This document shows, in pieces, positions 17,608 to 25,998 of a stretch of DNA of 64,000 nucleotides. Each line of letters opens with the position of its first letter. Positions within the stretch are counted from its first letter, which is position 1. The position numbers and the translations under genes are program-made. The stretch is from Peribacillus deserti (GTDB lineage: Bacteria > Bacillota > Bacilli > Bacillales > DSM-1321), in NCBI RefSeq assembly GCF_016909175.1, contig NZ_JAFBFI010000003.1, forward strand, positions 62,001-126,000. The letters are read 5' to 3'. Under the pieces are notes generated by a model that had not been told where the DNA came from, made no database searches, and was given only the letters and a program-made list of their open reading frames with translations.

Positions 17608-17760
17608 TTGCAAAACGAAAATCAGCCTGAGCAGCAAGCGGATAAGGAAAAGGTAAACGCATCTGATGATAACCGTGAACAAAATGAAAGTGAACCAGCA
17701 TTTATTATTGCCCAGGGAGATCCGAATCTCTCACCGGATGCCGGGAGACCGCTGATATAA
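17608..17760 (+). CDS. Small hydrophilic protein (50 aa)
   Basis: A TTG start with AAAGGTGG seven bases upstream opens a 50-codon frame. The N-terminal 30 residues are highly charged and rich in Q, E, D and N; the C-terminal part (AFIIAQGDPNLSPDAGRPLI) is distinctive and would be the conserved end. A strong terminator follows 15 bases after the stop. I do not recognise the family, but the ribosome site and terminator support a real gene. Confidence 0.6.
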   Translation: MQNENQPEQQADKEKVNASDDNREQNESEPAFIIAQGDPNLSPDAGRPLI

Positions 17761-17772
17761 ATAAAACAACAA

Positions 17773-17798
17773 AGCAACCGCCGCCGGTTGTTTTTTTA
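17773..17798 (+). terminator. Intrinsic terminator of the 50-aa gene
   Basis: CAACCG-CCGC-CGGTTG followed by seven T residues. Confidence 0.88.
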
Positions 17799-17921
17799 TG
17801 AAAAAGTAATGGGATTACTTCTTCCTGCAGCTTAAAGACCATCGAAATTTTGGATTATAAGAATACAACGAATTCAAAACGGGTAATTACCCCTTAAAGC
17901 AGCTAGAGAGGGGATACACGG

Positions 17922-18404
17922 ATGAAAAAAATAATGGTTGTATGTATGCTGGTATTTACATTAGCGATTCCAGACATGACAGAAGCAAGAAGTTTCAGCG
18001 GCAGTAAATCCACAAGCCATAGTTATACGACTGAAAGTTCTTCAACTGTTATTCAAACAAGAAGCAGATCACGCGGCAGCTATAATTCAGGATATAGAAC
18101 GCCATCAAGAAGCAGCGGGAGCTATAATTCAGGATACAGAGCACCATCCAGAAGTGTAACAAAAGGATCCACTTATAACCGGTCTCAAATTCCGAGACGA
18201 TCAGGAACTGGGAGTTTCTTCTCTCATGCAGCGGCATTTGGTGCGGGAGCATTTTTAGCTCACATGTTTCACCCGTTTGGGGGTACGTATTACGGAGCCT
18301 CACATGGATTTTCGTTTTTCGGGATTTTATTGGATATTTTGTTGATTGTAGTAGTCTTCAAGTTGTTCAGAAGATTATTCTCAAGAAACAGAAGATATTA
18401 TTAA
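17922..18404 (+). CDS. Exported serine/arginine-rich membrane protein
   Basis: The 160-residue protein has a signal peptide (cleavage near TEA, residue 21), a low-complexity serine/arginine/tyrosine region with the repeat GSYNSGYR occurring twice and SRS motifs, a glycine/alanine hydrophobic patch near 100, and a C-terminal transmembrane helix (FFGILLDILLIVVVFKLF) followed by a basic tail. It is probably membrane-anchored. It ends 12 bases before the DUF2653 gene and is likely co-transcribed with it, as seen for YxcD partners. I do not know its function. Confidence 0.75.
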   Translation: MKKIMVVCMLVFTLAIPDMTEARSFSGSKSTSHSYTTESSSTVIQTRSRSRGSYNSGYRTPSRSSGSYNSGYRAPSRSVTKGSTYNRSQIPRRSGTGSFFSHAAAFGAGAFLAHMFHPFGGTYYGASHGFSFFGILLDILLIVVVFKLFRRLFSRNRRYY

Positions 18405-18416
18405 GGAGCTAAAGAG

Positions 18417-18719
18417 ATGGAAATACTTTTTAACGAACAGGACCTGATAGACAGCATTTGTGTGTACACCTCATTGCGGGAGAACATAACTCCCGAACAA
18501 GTGCAGGCAGATATAGGATATGACCTGGAGTCCGGTTTTTCAGCATCATCTTTAGCACATGGCCGAACGCTGCGATTTAATGAACAGGATATAATTGATG
18601 CGGTGGCCGATTATTTGCAGGAATATCATCTATTTGGACCGGACAGTTTAAATATTAAATTCTCTTATTTGGAACAGGATGGCATTGCAGCTGTCATACA
18701 AGTAAATAACTATTATTGA
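18417..18719 (+). CDS. DUF2653 family protein (YxcD-like)
   Basis: The 100-residue cytoplasmic protein contains two copies of the phrase FNEQDLIDSICVY / FNEQDIIDAVADY, at residues 5 and 54, which mark an internal duplication typical of DUF2653. The C-terminal strand region ends AAVIQVNNYY. An AAGGAG site overlaps the end of the preceding gene region, so translation is likely coupled within a two-gene operon ending at the terminator at 18724. Function of the family is unknown. Confidence 0.85.
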   Translation: MEILFNEQDLIDSICVYTSLRENITPEQVQADIGYDLESGFSASSLAHGRTLRFNEQDIIDAVADYLQEYHLFGPDSLNIKFSYLEQDGIAAVIQVNNYY

Positions 18720-18723
18720 CTAT

Positions 18724-18757
18724 ACAAGCCTTGTGTATAATCAAGGCTTGTTTTTTT
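18724..18757 (+). terminator. Intrinsic terminator of the DUF2653 operon
   Basis: ACAAGCCTTG and CAAGGCTTGT form a perfect 10-bp stem around TGTATAAT, followed by TTTTTT. Confidence 0.92.
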
Positions 18758-18833
18758 GTGCAGAAAAAGAACGGTATGAAATGCTTGTATTAAACAAAAC
18801 TAAAAGAATAGAAAACATACAGGAGTCAGGTAA

Positions 18834-19385
18834 ATGGGCCAATTGGACATTCATTACATAATATTAACTGCGGCCATTATGATTAACGGGCTGGGCTGTA
18901 TATATATCCTCAAAAAAGATTGGGTTCGCTATGGGCTTGTTTTGATCATAAGCCTTATGTTTTCGTCGAGCTTATGTTATTTATTTTATGTACTGCATTA
19001 TTATCGTTTTGTTCTTCCATTGTTCCAGGTCATGCCAGCGGTCGCCATATCTTTTAGCTTCCTGGTATTGTTTTTGATTCGGTTCAGGCCCAAAAAGCAC
19101 ACCTTTCCCTTTTTTTATAGTGTTTTGATCTTTATATTTTCCATCGAAGTCTTGTTAAAAGATTATTGGGGCTTTATTCGCTTTAGTAACGGGTGGGATT
19201 ATTGGGATTCCTTTTCTTTATATTGGGTTTACTCCCGGGTATTTGACCATATTGGCGAATTTTTTGTTTCCGCTAAGTATCGGACACCTATTCGTGCTGA
19301 GACGAGAATATATTGGTTCAGCTTTTTTGCATTCATTCTATATGGCTGCTTCTTATTTTATTGGATATTTAAGATGAATCATTAG
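18834..19385 (+). CDS. CBO0543-type multi-pass membrane protein
   Basis: The 183-residue protein has five predicted transmembrane helices and aromatic-rich loops (DYWGFIRFSNGWDYWDSFSL, YWVYSRVFDHIGEFF) that fit the CBO0543 family of small Firmicute membrane proteins. AGGAG lies nine bases before the ATG. Nothing in the surroundings indicates a role, and the family has no known function. The stop overlaps a minus-strand fragment at 19369. Confidence 0.7.
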   Translation: MGQLDIHYIILTAAIMINGLGCIYILKKDWVRYGLVLIISLMFSSSLCYLFYVLHYYRFVLPLFQVMPAVAISFSFLVLFLIRFRPKKHTFPFFYSVLIFIFSIEVLLKDYWGFIRFSNGWDYWDSFSLYWVYSRVFDHIGEFFVSAKYRTPIRAETRIYWFSFFAFILYGCFLFYWIFKMNH

Positions 19386-19551
19386 CGATTAATTTGATAT
19401 AAGCCTTACTTACTATGGCATGAATAAACTTTGTCTTACCGCGGTATAAGCCGCCTGGTCTTTTGAGGTTCTTGCTAAAGTCTTTTAAATGGCCATAATC
19501 CGTGAAGGCTTTGGATGATTTTGCAGATAGTCCCAAAATGTTATAAGACAT
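19369..19551 (-). pseudogene. Possible gene fragment (60 aa)
   Basis: The frame encodes a protein-like stretch (SAKSSKAFTDYGHLKDFSKN, RPGGLYRGKTKFIHAI) without a ribosome site before its ATG. The style recalls the C-terminal end of larger secreted or toxin-type proteins, but I cannot identify it. It is probably a remnant rather than a complete gene. Confidence 0.25.
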
Positions 19552-19637
19552 GCAAATTTTTCGCTGTTTGTATCACACACGGATAGATGATGTTCCATCC
19601 TTACCACACACGGTTATCAACTAACGCACGCGTTTGA

Positions 19638-19832
19638 TCAATAAGCTGTGCTTATTAATGAGTACATGATAAGAGTAAAGGTTATTGTTACCCAAATCGT
19701 GTTTTTTGCAGTGTTTTCATCACCTTTTTTAATCTTTTTTGCTAAACTTACACAATTTAGAATAAATGTAATACAAAGAAATGGCATTATATTCAAAGCT
19801 ACCCATTGCATTATTTTCATCATTGTCTCAAT
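19638..19832 (-). CDS. Small membrane protein (64 aa)
   Basis: The open frame extends to 19898, but GGGAGGAAATGAA is placed for the TTG at 19832, giving 64 residues with two transmembrane helices (MPFLCITFILNCVSLA and TIWVTITFTLIMYSLI) separated by a basic/acidic loop KKIKKGDENTAKN. I do not recognise the family. It reads in the same direction as the lipoprotein and membrane genes at 19989 and 20487 but with a 150-base gap. Confidence 0.6.
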   Translation of the reverse strand: METMMKIMQWVALNIMPFLCITFILNCVSLAKKIKKGDENTAKNTIWVTITFTLIMYSLISTAY

Positions 19833-19988
19833 CAATTCATTTCCTCCCTTAAACAGAGTCATCGTTGCAAGGATTGATTGAAAATCAAAACGAATCAAAT
19901 TCGGCCGAACGGATCACGATAAAATTGGAAGCCAGCAAGAGCTGTCTAAACTAAGGGGATTAACCAGTAGGGAGGACATGGTCAAAGC

Positions 19989-20462
19989 TTACTTCGTTAA
20001 TATTACATTATCGGTTATAATATTGCCGTTATCTACAATATCTATAGAAGCCTTTAAATGGTCCATATCCGTAGGGTGAACTTTATTGAACTGGTAATCT
20101 AACACTTTTACACCTTTTGCTTCGTTGTCATAGAATTTCACATCTATGTTAGAAGAATCGTTTCCGTTCAGCTTATATGAGTTTCCATCCATTTGATATG
20201 AGTTTAAGTACACAGATAAATCCCGCGGGCGAGTGCCTTTTTTCCAGGTGACCGTGAATGTATGGGTTTCATAGGCCATTTTATCTTTAGACTGATAATA
20301 GCCCTCCACATGGTCTGCTATCGTAAATATTTTATTTTCGCTTTCACCAATTAAATCAGCTGTGTATGATACTTTATCACTGCTATTTGAGCTTTTTGTA
20401 TTACAGCCCATTAGTGGAACCATCAATAACAGTGTAATAGCAAAACCTTTAACCACCTTCAT
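19989..20462 (-). CDS. Lipoprotein of unknown function (157 aa)
   Basis: The precursor has a lipoprotein signal with lipobox LMGC (C20) and a mature domain of mixed strands and loops (FTIADHVEGYYQSKDKMAYE, HTFTVTWKKGTRPRDLSVYL). It should be anchored outside the membrane. AGGAGCTGGATAA precedes the ATG. It lies 24 bases after the membrane protein gene at 20487, so the two are probably an operon. No family recognised. Confidence 0.75.
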   Translation of the reverse strand: MKVVKGFAITLLLMVPLMGCNTKSSNSSDKVSYTADLIGESENKIFTIADHVEGYYQSKDKMAYETHTFTVTWKKGTRPRDLSVYLNSYQMDGNSYKLNGNDSSNIDVKFYDNEAKGVKVLDYQFNKVHPTDMDHLKASIDIVDNGNIITDNVILTK

Positions 20463-20486
20463 TTATCCAGCTCCTAATAGGATTAG

Positions 20487-20774
20487 TTAATTAAAGCGTA
20501 GAGCAGTAAAAACTACAATACCAACTAGAATACCGAAGTATACTCGCTTAACTGCAATGTTTTTTCGTTTTAACAAAGTTTTAAATAAGGGCTCCAGCAC
20601 TGCCTGGGCGATTAATAGAAACAGGATTGCAGGTACAACCCATAGAAAATTTTTATTAGTCCAATTTAATCCAATCAAATAAAAAAGTAAGAACGAAAAC
20701 ATAAAGGCTAATACATCACTTAAACGTACTTGTTCTTTGCGAGGGGGGAATAATATTTGTAAAATCTTTTTCAC
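20487..20774 (-). CDS. Small membrane protein (95 aa)
   Basis: The 95-residue protein has three hydrophobic helices (LAFMFSFLLFYLIGL, WVVPAILFLLIAQAVL, VYFGILVGIVVFTAL) and a basic N-terminus. AGAGGAGG precedes the ATG at good spacing. It is the first gene of a likely two-gene operon with the lipoprotein at 19989. I do not recognise the family. Confidence 0.7.
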   Translation of the reverse strand: MKKILQILFPPRKEQVRLSDVLAFMFSFLLFYLIGLNWTNKNFLWVVPAILFLLIAQAVLEPLFKTLLKRKNIAVKRVYFGILVGIVVFTALRFN

Positions 20775-20983
20775 TTTCTAATCCTCCTCTAATATAAAAT
20801 AGCTAAAAAAATCATTCAGTTCACGTTAAGTTCATCGGGTAGAATTATTGTATTACTAATATTTTACAGTTAATCTTACTTTTTAACAATCATGCTAAAA
20901 ACTCAGCGGGAAACCTAATGGAATAAGAATAATAAAGGGAATTTAACACATAGTAAGCAAAAGAACTTACCAGGAGGCTTACT

Positions 20984-21313
20984 ATGAAAAAATTTCTTGG
21001 CATTATTGCAGCAGTTTTGTTCTTGCTTCAGACAGGCCACGCATCTGCACAAAAGACAGACTATGAGAAATACGGCAAAATTGCCATCTCAGTTATACAG
21101 GCTGACTATCCGGGTGAACCTGTAACAGACTACCAGTACTTAGGCCGCAAAGACCTCGGTAATGGCGCAGTTGAAGATGCATTCCAATTCAATGTAATTG
21201 AAAATAGTAAAAGAATTAAACCGATTGTAAGAGTAAGACATAACCTCAGAAACAACAAATTGCTGGACATAAGGGTAGAAGAACCCACCGGGCAGACTCC
21301 TAGAAAAGATTAG
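20984..21313 (+). CDS. Secreted DUF3889 protein (YqzG-like)
   Basis: The 109-residue precursor has a signal peptide with cleavage after ASA near residue 22 and a mature DUF3889 domain: DYEKYGKIAISVIQADYPGE, VTDYQYLGRKDL, VRVRHNLRNNKLL. Bacillus YqzG has the same length and these phrases. The protein is exported and its function is unknown. AGGAGG lies nine bases before the ATG; a terminator follows, so it is monocistronic. Confidence 0.85.
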   Translation: MKKFLGIIAAVLFLLQTGHASAQKTDYEKYGKIAISVIQADYPGEPVTDYQYLGRKDLGNGAVEDAFQFNVIENSKRIKPIVRVRHNLRNNKLLDIRVEEPTGQTPRKD

Positions 21314-21326
21314 CACGGCAGAAAAT

Positions 21327-21355
21327 AAACAAACGCTTGGATCTTCCAGGCGTTT
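21327..21355 (+). terminator. Intrinsic terminator of the DUF3889 gene
   Basis: AAACGCTTGGA-TCT-TCCAGGCGTTT followed by TTGTTT, with one G-U pair. Confidence 0.8.
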
Positions 21356-21598
21356 TTGTTTGGACTCTTATAAAAACTCTGCTGTTTAATCAACATTGCA
21401 GCATTCCTCAATAATTCAACCTGTAGCAGCACTTTCGAACCTGCTTCTTACTATTAATAACATTCTGTTCCCAGACTCTGTTTGTTATGATGCCTCCAGC
21501 TAACTTAGAAGGAAATACTTTTCAAAAACTCACCATATGCTAAAGTAAACTATAAAGATATATAAGGGAGTGAGAGTGTACTGCAGCAGATCAAATTT

Positions 21599-21847
21599 AT
21601 GTATAAACAATTCCTGCGGGAGCCTTTGTGGTTTAAAGTATTGATTTTAACATGTTTGTTGGTTTCATTCGTCTTTAGCAGTTCCTTCTTTTCAGCAAAT
21701 TCTGATTATCAAGGCCTTTCGAAATTAGCTGCTGCGATCTTTTTTGGTGTGTACGGTTTTAAATTGCGAAGAAATCGTGTAAATTCTATGATTTTTTTTG
21801 CTTTGGCTGTTATATGTTTGTATTTATCCATTCTAGCAATCTATTAA
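21599..21847 (+). CDS. Small membrane protein (82 aa)
   Basis: The 82-residue product has three hydrophobic segments (FKVLILTCLLVSFVFSSSFF, LAAAIFFGVYGF, MIFFALAVICLYLSILA) with basic loops between them. The ATG at 21599 is 25 bases from the only ribosome-site-like GGGAG (21565), so an upstream non-standard start (CTG 21581) is possible. It reads into a terminator-like stretch before comK. No family recognised. Confidence 0.6.
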   Translation: MYKQFLREPLWFKVLILTCLLVSFVFSSSFFSANSDYQGLSKLAAAIFFGVYGFKLRRNRVNSMIFFALAVICLYLSILAIY

Positions 21848-21945
21848 GCTTACGGGCGGCGCTTGTTATATGAAACTTGAAAGGACCTTATAAAAACAGG
21901 TCCTTTCATTATTTCTGAGTATGTAAAATCAAAAACTAATCCAGA

Positions 21946-22500
21946 TTACAATTCCGGGGTTTTGTAAGTTATGGCGGATTCACTCACGAGTTGAAAGCCA
22001 CTATGCGGTTCATAAAAATAAGTCACAACCTTTTTCGTACGTTCCTGGATGGTGAGCTTCAAGTCAGTTGCCCGGCCATATTTTTCTTTAAACCGGCTGA
22101 TCTTTATATCAACTTCAAAGGAATGACCAAATTTTAAGTGTACTCTAGTTTTGAAAGGAGAAAGTTTTTCAGGTTTAAGGACATGGGAGCGGGAAAGCCA
22201 AATGCATTTTTCATTCTTTGGTGAGTAAAGCGGGAACCAGTAGAAATCGAGCTGAGAACAAACGGAGATGGGGCACATGCTGATATTTCCCAGTAGGTAT
22301 CTGGCAGTTCGTATTCCGCCCTGGAGGTCAGAAGTGCCATAATGCATCATGCTGTAATCCAGGATCTCTGAAGGCTTTTGTCTAACAAGGAAAGTGTCTT
22401 TTCCCTGAATAACTTGGGAGCAGTGATAACCATTTGAATCAAATTCTGACTTAATAAGAACAGTGTCTTGATTAATAATATAGCTATTTCTCATTTCCAT
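21946..22500 (-). CDS. comK: Competence transcription factor ComK
   Basis: The 184-residue DNA-binding activator matches ComK in length (192 in B. subtilis) and layout: an N-terminal strand region, then IQGKDTFLVRQKPSEILDYS, HYGTSDLQGGIRTARYLLG, the central PISVCSQLDFYWFPLYSPKN, WLSRSHVLK, and the DNA-contacting basic C-terminal half. ComK activates the late competence genes (DNA uptake and recombination) and its own promoter by binding AAAA-N5-TTTT boxes in pairs. The long AT-rich upstream region (22501-22900) contains several A-tract/T-tract pairs that would suit self-regulation. Some Bacillus carry two ComK paralogues, so this may be ComK1 or ComK2. Confidence 0.85.
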   Translation of the reverse strand: MEMRNSYIINQDTVLIKSEFDSNGYHCSQVIQGKDTFLVRQKPSEILDYSMMHYGTSDLQGGIRTARYLLGNISMCPISVCSQLDFYWFPLYSPKNEKCIWLSRSHVLKPEKLSPFKTRVHLKFGHSFEVDIKISRFKEKYGRATDLKLTIQERTKKVVTYFYEPHSGFQLVSESAITYKTPEL

Positions 22501-22941
22501 AATACATCCCCCAAGAACCCTTTTTTTATTTACCTTTGCACAACGAACTCTTACTATTTATAAAAATCATTCCACCTCCTATAGGAATATTATCCTAACT
22601 TTTACAATCCTTGTAAATTAGTATTTCTATAACTCCTAATTTTTTCAAGTATTATACAAAAACATAAAGTTTATGTCATTATTTATCGAAAAATAAGAAA
22701 TATATATAGATATAACAGAAAGTAGATCATTACAAAAATTTTAGTGTATGGAATATTTTAGAAATAATTTCAAGTAAATGGTTTAAAACTTAAAAAATCT
22801 GGAAAAAGGAAAATGGTTGAATATCATTCTATTCTCATATGTGCTTAGAAATGTAGCCGGATTGTACTATTTTTATATGATTGCCACTTTGGTAAAATTT
22901 AGATATCTTTTTGTTTGCTTATTTGGACAGGAGGTTAAAAA
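22501..22941. other. AT-rich divergent promoter region (comK / LXG operon)
   Basis: This 440-base region separates comK from the LXG operon. It is very AT-rich with many A- and T-tracts, consistent with ComK boxes upstream of comK, and it must hold the LXG operon promoter close to 22900. I could not fix either -35/-10 pair with confidence. Confidence 0.4.
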
Positions 22942-23325
22942 ATGGAGAAAAATGAGGCGCGGATGCACAGCCTGAACAGCGGAATCAGCCAGCTGGAATC
23001 GCTGGTCCGTGATTACGAAGAAAAAGTAAGGCGCTTAAGAAATTCTTATGCGCATATTTCCAGTGAACAGGGAGAATTTCACGCAAACAGGAATATGGTG
23101 AAAGAGCCCATTCTGACATCGCAGACCTGGGCAGGCAGACATGCACAGAGCTTCGAAGAGATTCGCAGTCAAATGGAAGTCGAATATAATCTGCTGTCCG
23201 GTGAGGATACGGAAGCCATTCTAAGCGATATGGATGCAAAGATCCTGTATTTTGAGGATCTGATTTCCTCAGCCCGCTCTAGAATAACTTCCATGCATTC
23301 TGAACTAAACTTATTAGCGAATTAA
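22942..23325 (+). CDS. DUF5082 family LXG-associated helper (YwqH-like)
   Basis: The 127-residue protein is almost entirely helical with an N-terminal coiled coil (LESLVRDYEEKVRRLRNSYA) and the WXG-like turn TSQTWAGRHAQSF near residue 58. DUF5082 proteins such as YwqH are small WXG100-like partners encoded just before LXG toxins; they bind the LXG domain and take it to the type VII secretion system. AGGAGG precedes the ATG by nine bases. It is the first gene of the toxin operon, 11 bases before the next gene. Confidence 0.85.
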   Translation: MEKNEARMHSLNSGISQLESLVRDYEEKVRRLRNSYAHISSEQGEFHANRNMVKEPILTSQTWAGRHAQSFEEIRSQMEVEYNLLSGEDTEAILSDMDAKILYFEDLISSARSRITSMHSELNLLAN

Positions 23326-23336
23326 GGAGAAAACAG

Positions 23337-23618
23337 ATGGAAATAAAGATTAATGAGCAGGAAGTAACAGCAGCGTTTCAAGAGCTGAACAGCAGGCTTC
23401 AGACACTTGAAGTGGTAAAGCATGACGCAAACCTCGCCAATACTTCCATGGAATTCGCTTCTGCCATAGAGGAGATCGAGAACTCCTACTATCAGCTTAT
23501 GACTAATTACAAGCGCCTGCTTACCCAGTTTCAGCAGGATGCATTACAAAAGATCCAGGATTTCATTCAAGTTGAAGAGGAACTTGGAAAAGAAATCAGC
23601 AGCGGGAGGCAAAGATGA
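23337..23618 (+). CDS. DUF5344 family LXG-associated helper (YwqI-like)
   Basis: The 93-residue protein is a helical hairpin (INEQEVTAAFQELNSRLQTL, YYQLMTNYKRLLTQFQQDA). It corresponds to YwqI/DUF5344, the second small partner in LXG operons. It overlaps the start of the LXG gene by four bases (ATGA), which couples their translation. With the DUF5082 protein it should form the pre-secretion complex with the LXG domain. Confidence 0.8.
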   Translation: MEIKINEQEVTAAFQELNSRLQTLEVVKHDANLANTSMEFASAIEEIENSYYQLMTNYKRLLTQFQQDALQKIQDFIQVEEELGKEISSGRQR

Positions 23619-25177
23619 AAGCGATAGATGTTTCAGAAGTTTTTGCAGGCATTGATCAGGCACTGCAACAGAAAAAAAAGGAAAAAGAACAAATTCTGGA
23701 TGTCCGCGATGCTGTCAATAAAGTCATCGATCTCGGAAGCGCCCTTGAAGGAAGCGGCGGAAATGCCATCAAAGACCACTTCACAACCATACATATACCC
23801 GCCATCCTTCTCTTGAACCAGTTTCAGCAGACATATATGGATGAACTTAAGAAAATGAAAGAGCTAATCTCGGATTACGAAACTGGGAACGGCGTTGTCC
23901 GCGAAGACTTCATCGAGCATGATATTAAGCAGGCACTCCAGAAATTTGAGAATATCGCCCGTTCGATCTCTGATTCCATTAACGAAGAGCTTTCAAAAGT
24001 AAGCGACCTTATGAGCTCAGCTCCATTAAGCTTCAGCAAAATGGATTCCCTGCTAAACCGCGCAAACTTACATACTCAGAAAACAGTAGAGAATCTCCAT
24101 AAGCTGGACAGCGACGCAGGAAAGTCCTTAAAAGAAGTACAAAAGAACCTAGATGAAGTCGGCCAGTTCATTTCCAAGGTCGAGGGCTGGAGCAGAGGCG
24201 GTGTCTACCTAAGCAAAGAGACTATGAATGAAATCAACACGTATCTGGAGAAAAATGACTCCATTTCGAAGCTGATAGACTCCGCATTGGAACTATCCAT
24301 AGAGCAGGGTGACTCCACGTTCCTTGGGATGGTTACAGACTGGCTGGATAAGTTCGGGAAGACCACCGGTGTGAAGGATGCCTTGATTGGAGCATCCGCT
24401 GCAGGGATCTTGCTGACCAACAAGCTTGAGCTGGTCAGGGATGGAGCAGGGAATTTCACAATCCGGGCAACGGATGGCTGGAAGCAGGTAAAGGGCAAAT
24501 ATGCAGATCCTCTGGCAGCGGCTCTGTATAAGATCATCAAAGCAGGAAGTGCCAGTCCGATTCCGTTTATCCAGAATCATTTTAAGAAATACCGTAATGC
24601 ACCAAGCAGGCTGCTTCGGCAATTGGTAGGATTCAATCCTTCCGCCAACGGACAAAGTTTTAGACAAATACTAGAGAGTCATTTTCCTAATCTGAAGTTC
24701 GCAGAAGATGCGGTGGAGAACTATAAACGGTTTGCCGTGGATGTTCCCGCAACATTAAAACAGTTTACCCATGCTGAAGGGCTGAAGAGTGTGGTCAAAC
24801 GAGTTCCATATGTAGGCGTTGCCGTGTCTCTGATTACGAATGGATCAGAATTCTTTAATGATGGCAATAAGTACAAATCCACTTCTGAAAAAGCAGGGCG
24901 TGCTGTAGCAGGTATTGGAATGGATGTCGGTGTTGCCGGTTTGACTGCTGGAGGGGCAGCCATCGGCACCATGATCTGCCCGGGCCCTGGTACCCTGATT
25001 GGGGGAATGGTAGGTGCCGCTGTTGGTATAGTGTCATCCATCGCATTGGAAGATAAAGTGAAGGAATTGGGAGAAAAAGCAGGCAAATGGACAGAGGATA
25101 AAGTGAAGGATATCACCGATTCTGTCTCAGACGCCAAAGACTCTGTAACGGGTTTCGTAACCGGATTATTCAGATAG
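23615..25177 (+). CDS. LXG-domain type VII secretion toxin with glycine-zipper C-terminus
   Basis: The 520-residue protein has an N-terminal LXG domain (residues about 1-200: long helices starting KAIDVSEVFAGIDQAL and ending in the VEGWSRGG region), a middle alpha-helical spacer, and a C-terminal segment (about 427-477) of glycine/alanine-rich hydrophobic sequence: AGIGMDVGVAGLTAGGAAIG, then PGPGTLIGGMVGAAVGIV, followed by an amphipathic charged tail. The pattern of small residues spaced G-xxx-G is that of glycine zippers in membrane-inserting toxins such as the streptococcal LXG toxin TelE. No nuclease or deaminase motif is visible. It is likely a contact-delivered, pore-forming or membrane-disrupting toxin acting on competitor bacteria; this role is inferred. 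Confidence 0.85.
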   Translation: MKAIDVSEVFAGIDQALQQKKKEKEQILDVRDAVNKVIDLGSALEGSGGNAIKDHFTTIHIPAILLLNQFQQTYMDELKKMKELISDYETGNGVVREDFIEHDIKQALQKFENIARSISDSINEELSKVSDLMSSAPLSFSKMDSLLNRANLHTQKTVENLHKLDSDAGKSLKEVQKNLDEVGQFISKVEGWSRGGVYLSKETMNEINTYLEKNDSISKLIDSALELSIEQGDSTFLGMVTDWLDKFGKTTGVKDALIGASAAGILLTNKLELVRDGAGNFTIRATDGWKQVKGKYADPLAAALYKIIKAGSASPIPFIQNHFKKYRNAPSRLLRQLVGFNPSANGQSFRQILESHFPNLKFAEDAVENYKRFAVDVPATLKQFTHAEGLKSVVKRVPYVGVAVSLITNGSEFFNDGNKYKSTSEKAGRAVAGIGMDVGVAGLTAGGAAIGTMICPGPGTLIGGMVGAAVGIVSSIALEDKVKELGEKAGKWTEDKVKDITDSVSDAKDSVTGFVTGLFR

Positions 25178-25199
25178 GGTAAGGATAGGAGGAAAAACG

Positions 25200-25982
25200 A
25201 TGGAGACGACGAAAGGAATCTCATTGACTACAAACGAGCTTGCTTCTGTTCTTGCTCTATGCGGCTATGAATCAATGGCCAATGATGTCATAAATAACTT
25301 GAATGTACTAGAAAGCGAAGAGGGCTTTACTAGTTTCCTGCAGGAAACGGAGGCTTCCCTACGAATGAAAGGTTTCTGGAACGACCAGAGGGAAACCATG
25401 ATCGAGGAGGGATTGGAAAGCCTGATTACCCTGCTTGTGCATTCGAAGAAAAAAATAAGGATCATCAGAGGGCAGAAAGTAACCTTCATTCACCACCTGG
25501 ACCAGAACAATCTGCTTCTGCAAATGATTGCCGACGGACAGCACCGCCTTGAAATCATTAAGAATCAGGAACTTAAGCAGGTACTGGAGAATTTTTGCGG
25601 CGGAGGGAGGATCTCTGCCCATGAATTTCATGAATTGGAGGCTCTTAAGCTGGATGAAACCATTTATAATCAGCTTCATCAGCTCACAGATGAGTCCGCA
25701 GACATGCTGCTCTCAGAGAACCTGCCATTTTCACTTCGTATTTTCTTAGAGGACTTTAAGGCGAATGGATTTGAATTTGATAATGCCTCCCTGATGGAAA
25801 TGAAGTTCGAGCAGGATTATCTGGCTATGAATCAGGTATTCTTTTTTCTGAATACAGACAGTTATATCTGGCTGCTGGATTATGATAAGGTTGAAGAAAA
25901 TGAATTATATGTTCTGCCGATGTCTATTCAAGATTTTAATAGTTTAATTTTCTCGATCGTGACGGATTATTTTATAAATTAG
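25200..25982 (+). CDS. Uncharacterised protein of the LXG locus (260 aa)
   Basis: The 260-residue soluble protein follows the toxin by 22 bases with an AGGAGG site, so it is in the same operon. It begins KGISLTTNELASVLALCGYE, a helix set reminiscent of EspG-type secretion chaperones, and contains later hydrophobic and acidic helices (FLEDFKANGFEFDNASLMEM, VFFFLNTDSYIWLLDYDKVE). It has no signal peptide. Candidate roles are a type VII secretion chaperone for the toxin or an immunity factor. I do not recognise a named family, and the EspG resemblance is only by general form. Confidence 0.7.
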   Translation: METTKGISLTTNELASVLALCGYESMANDVINNLNVLESEEGFTSFLQETEASLRMKGFWNDQRETMIEEGLESLITLLVHSKKKIRIIRGQKVTFIHHLDQNNLLLQMIADGQHRLEIIKNQELKQVLENFCGGGRISAHEFHELEALKLDETIYNQLHQLTDESADMLLSENLPFSLRIFLEDFKANGFEFDNASLMEMKFEQDYLAMNQVFFFLNTDSYIWLLDYDKVEENELYVLPMSIQDFNSLIFSIVTDYFIN

Positions 25983-25998
25983 TGTAAGGATGATTGTA

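Noticed and set aside
24205-25224. Minus-strand frames within the LXG toxin gene
   Set aside because: Antisense to a well-supported operon, no ribosome sites, low-complexity composition.
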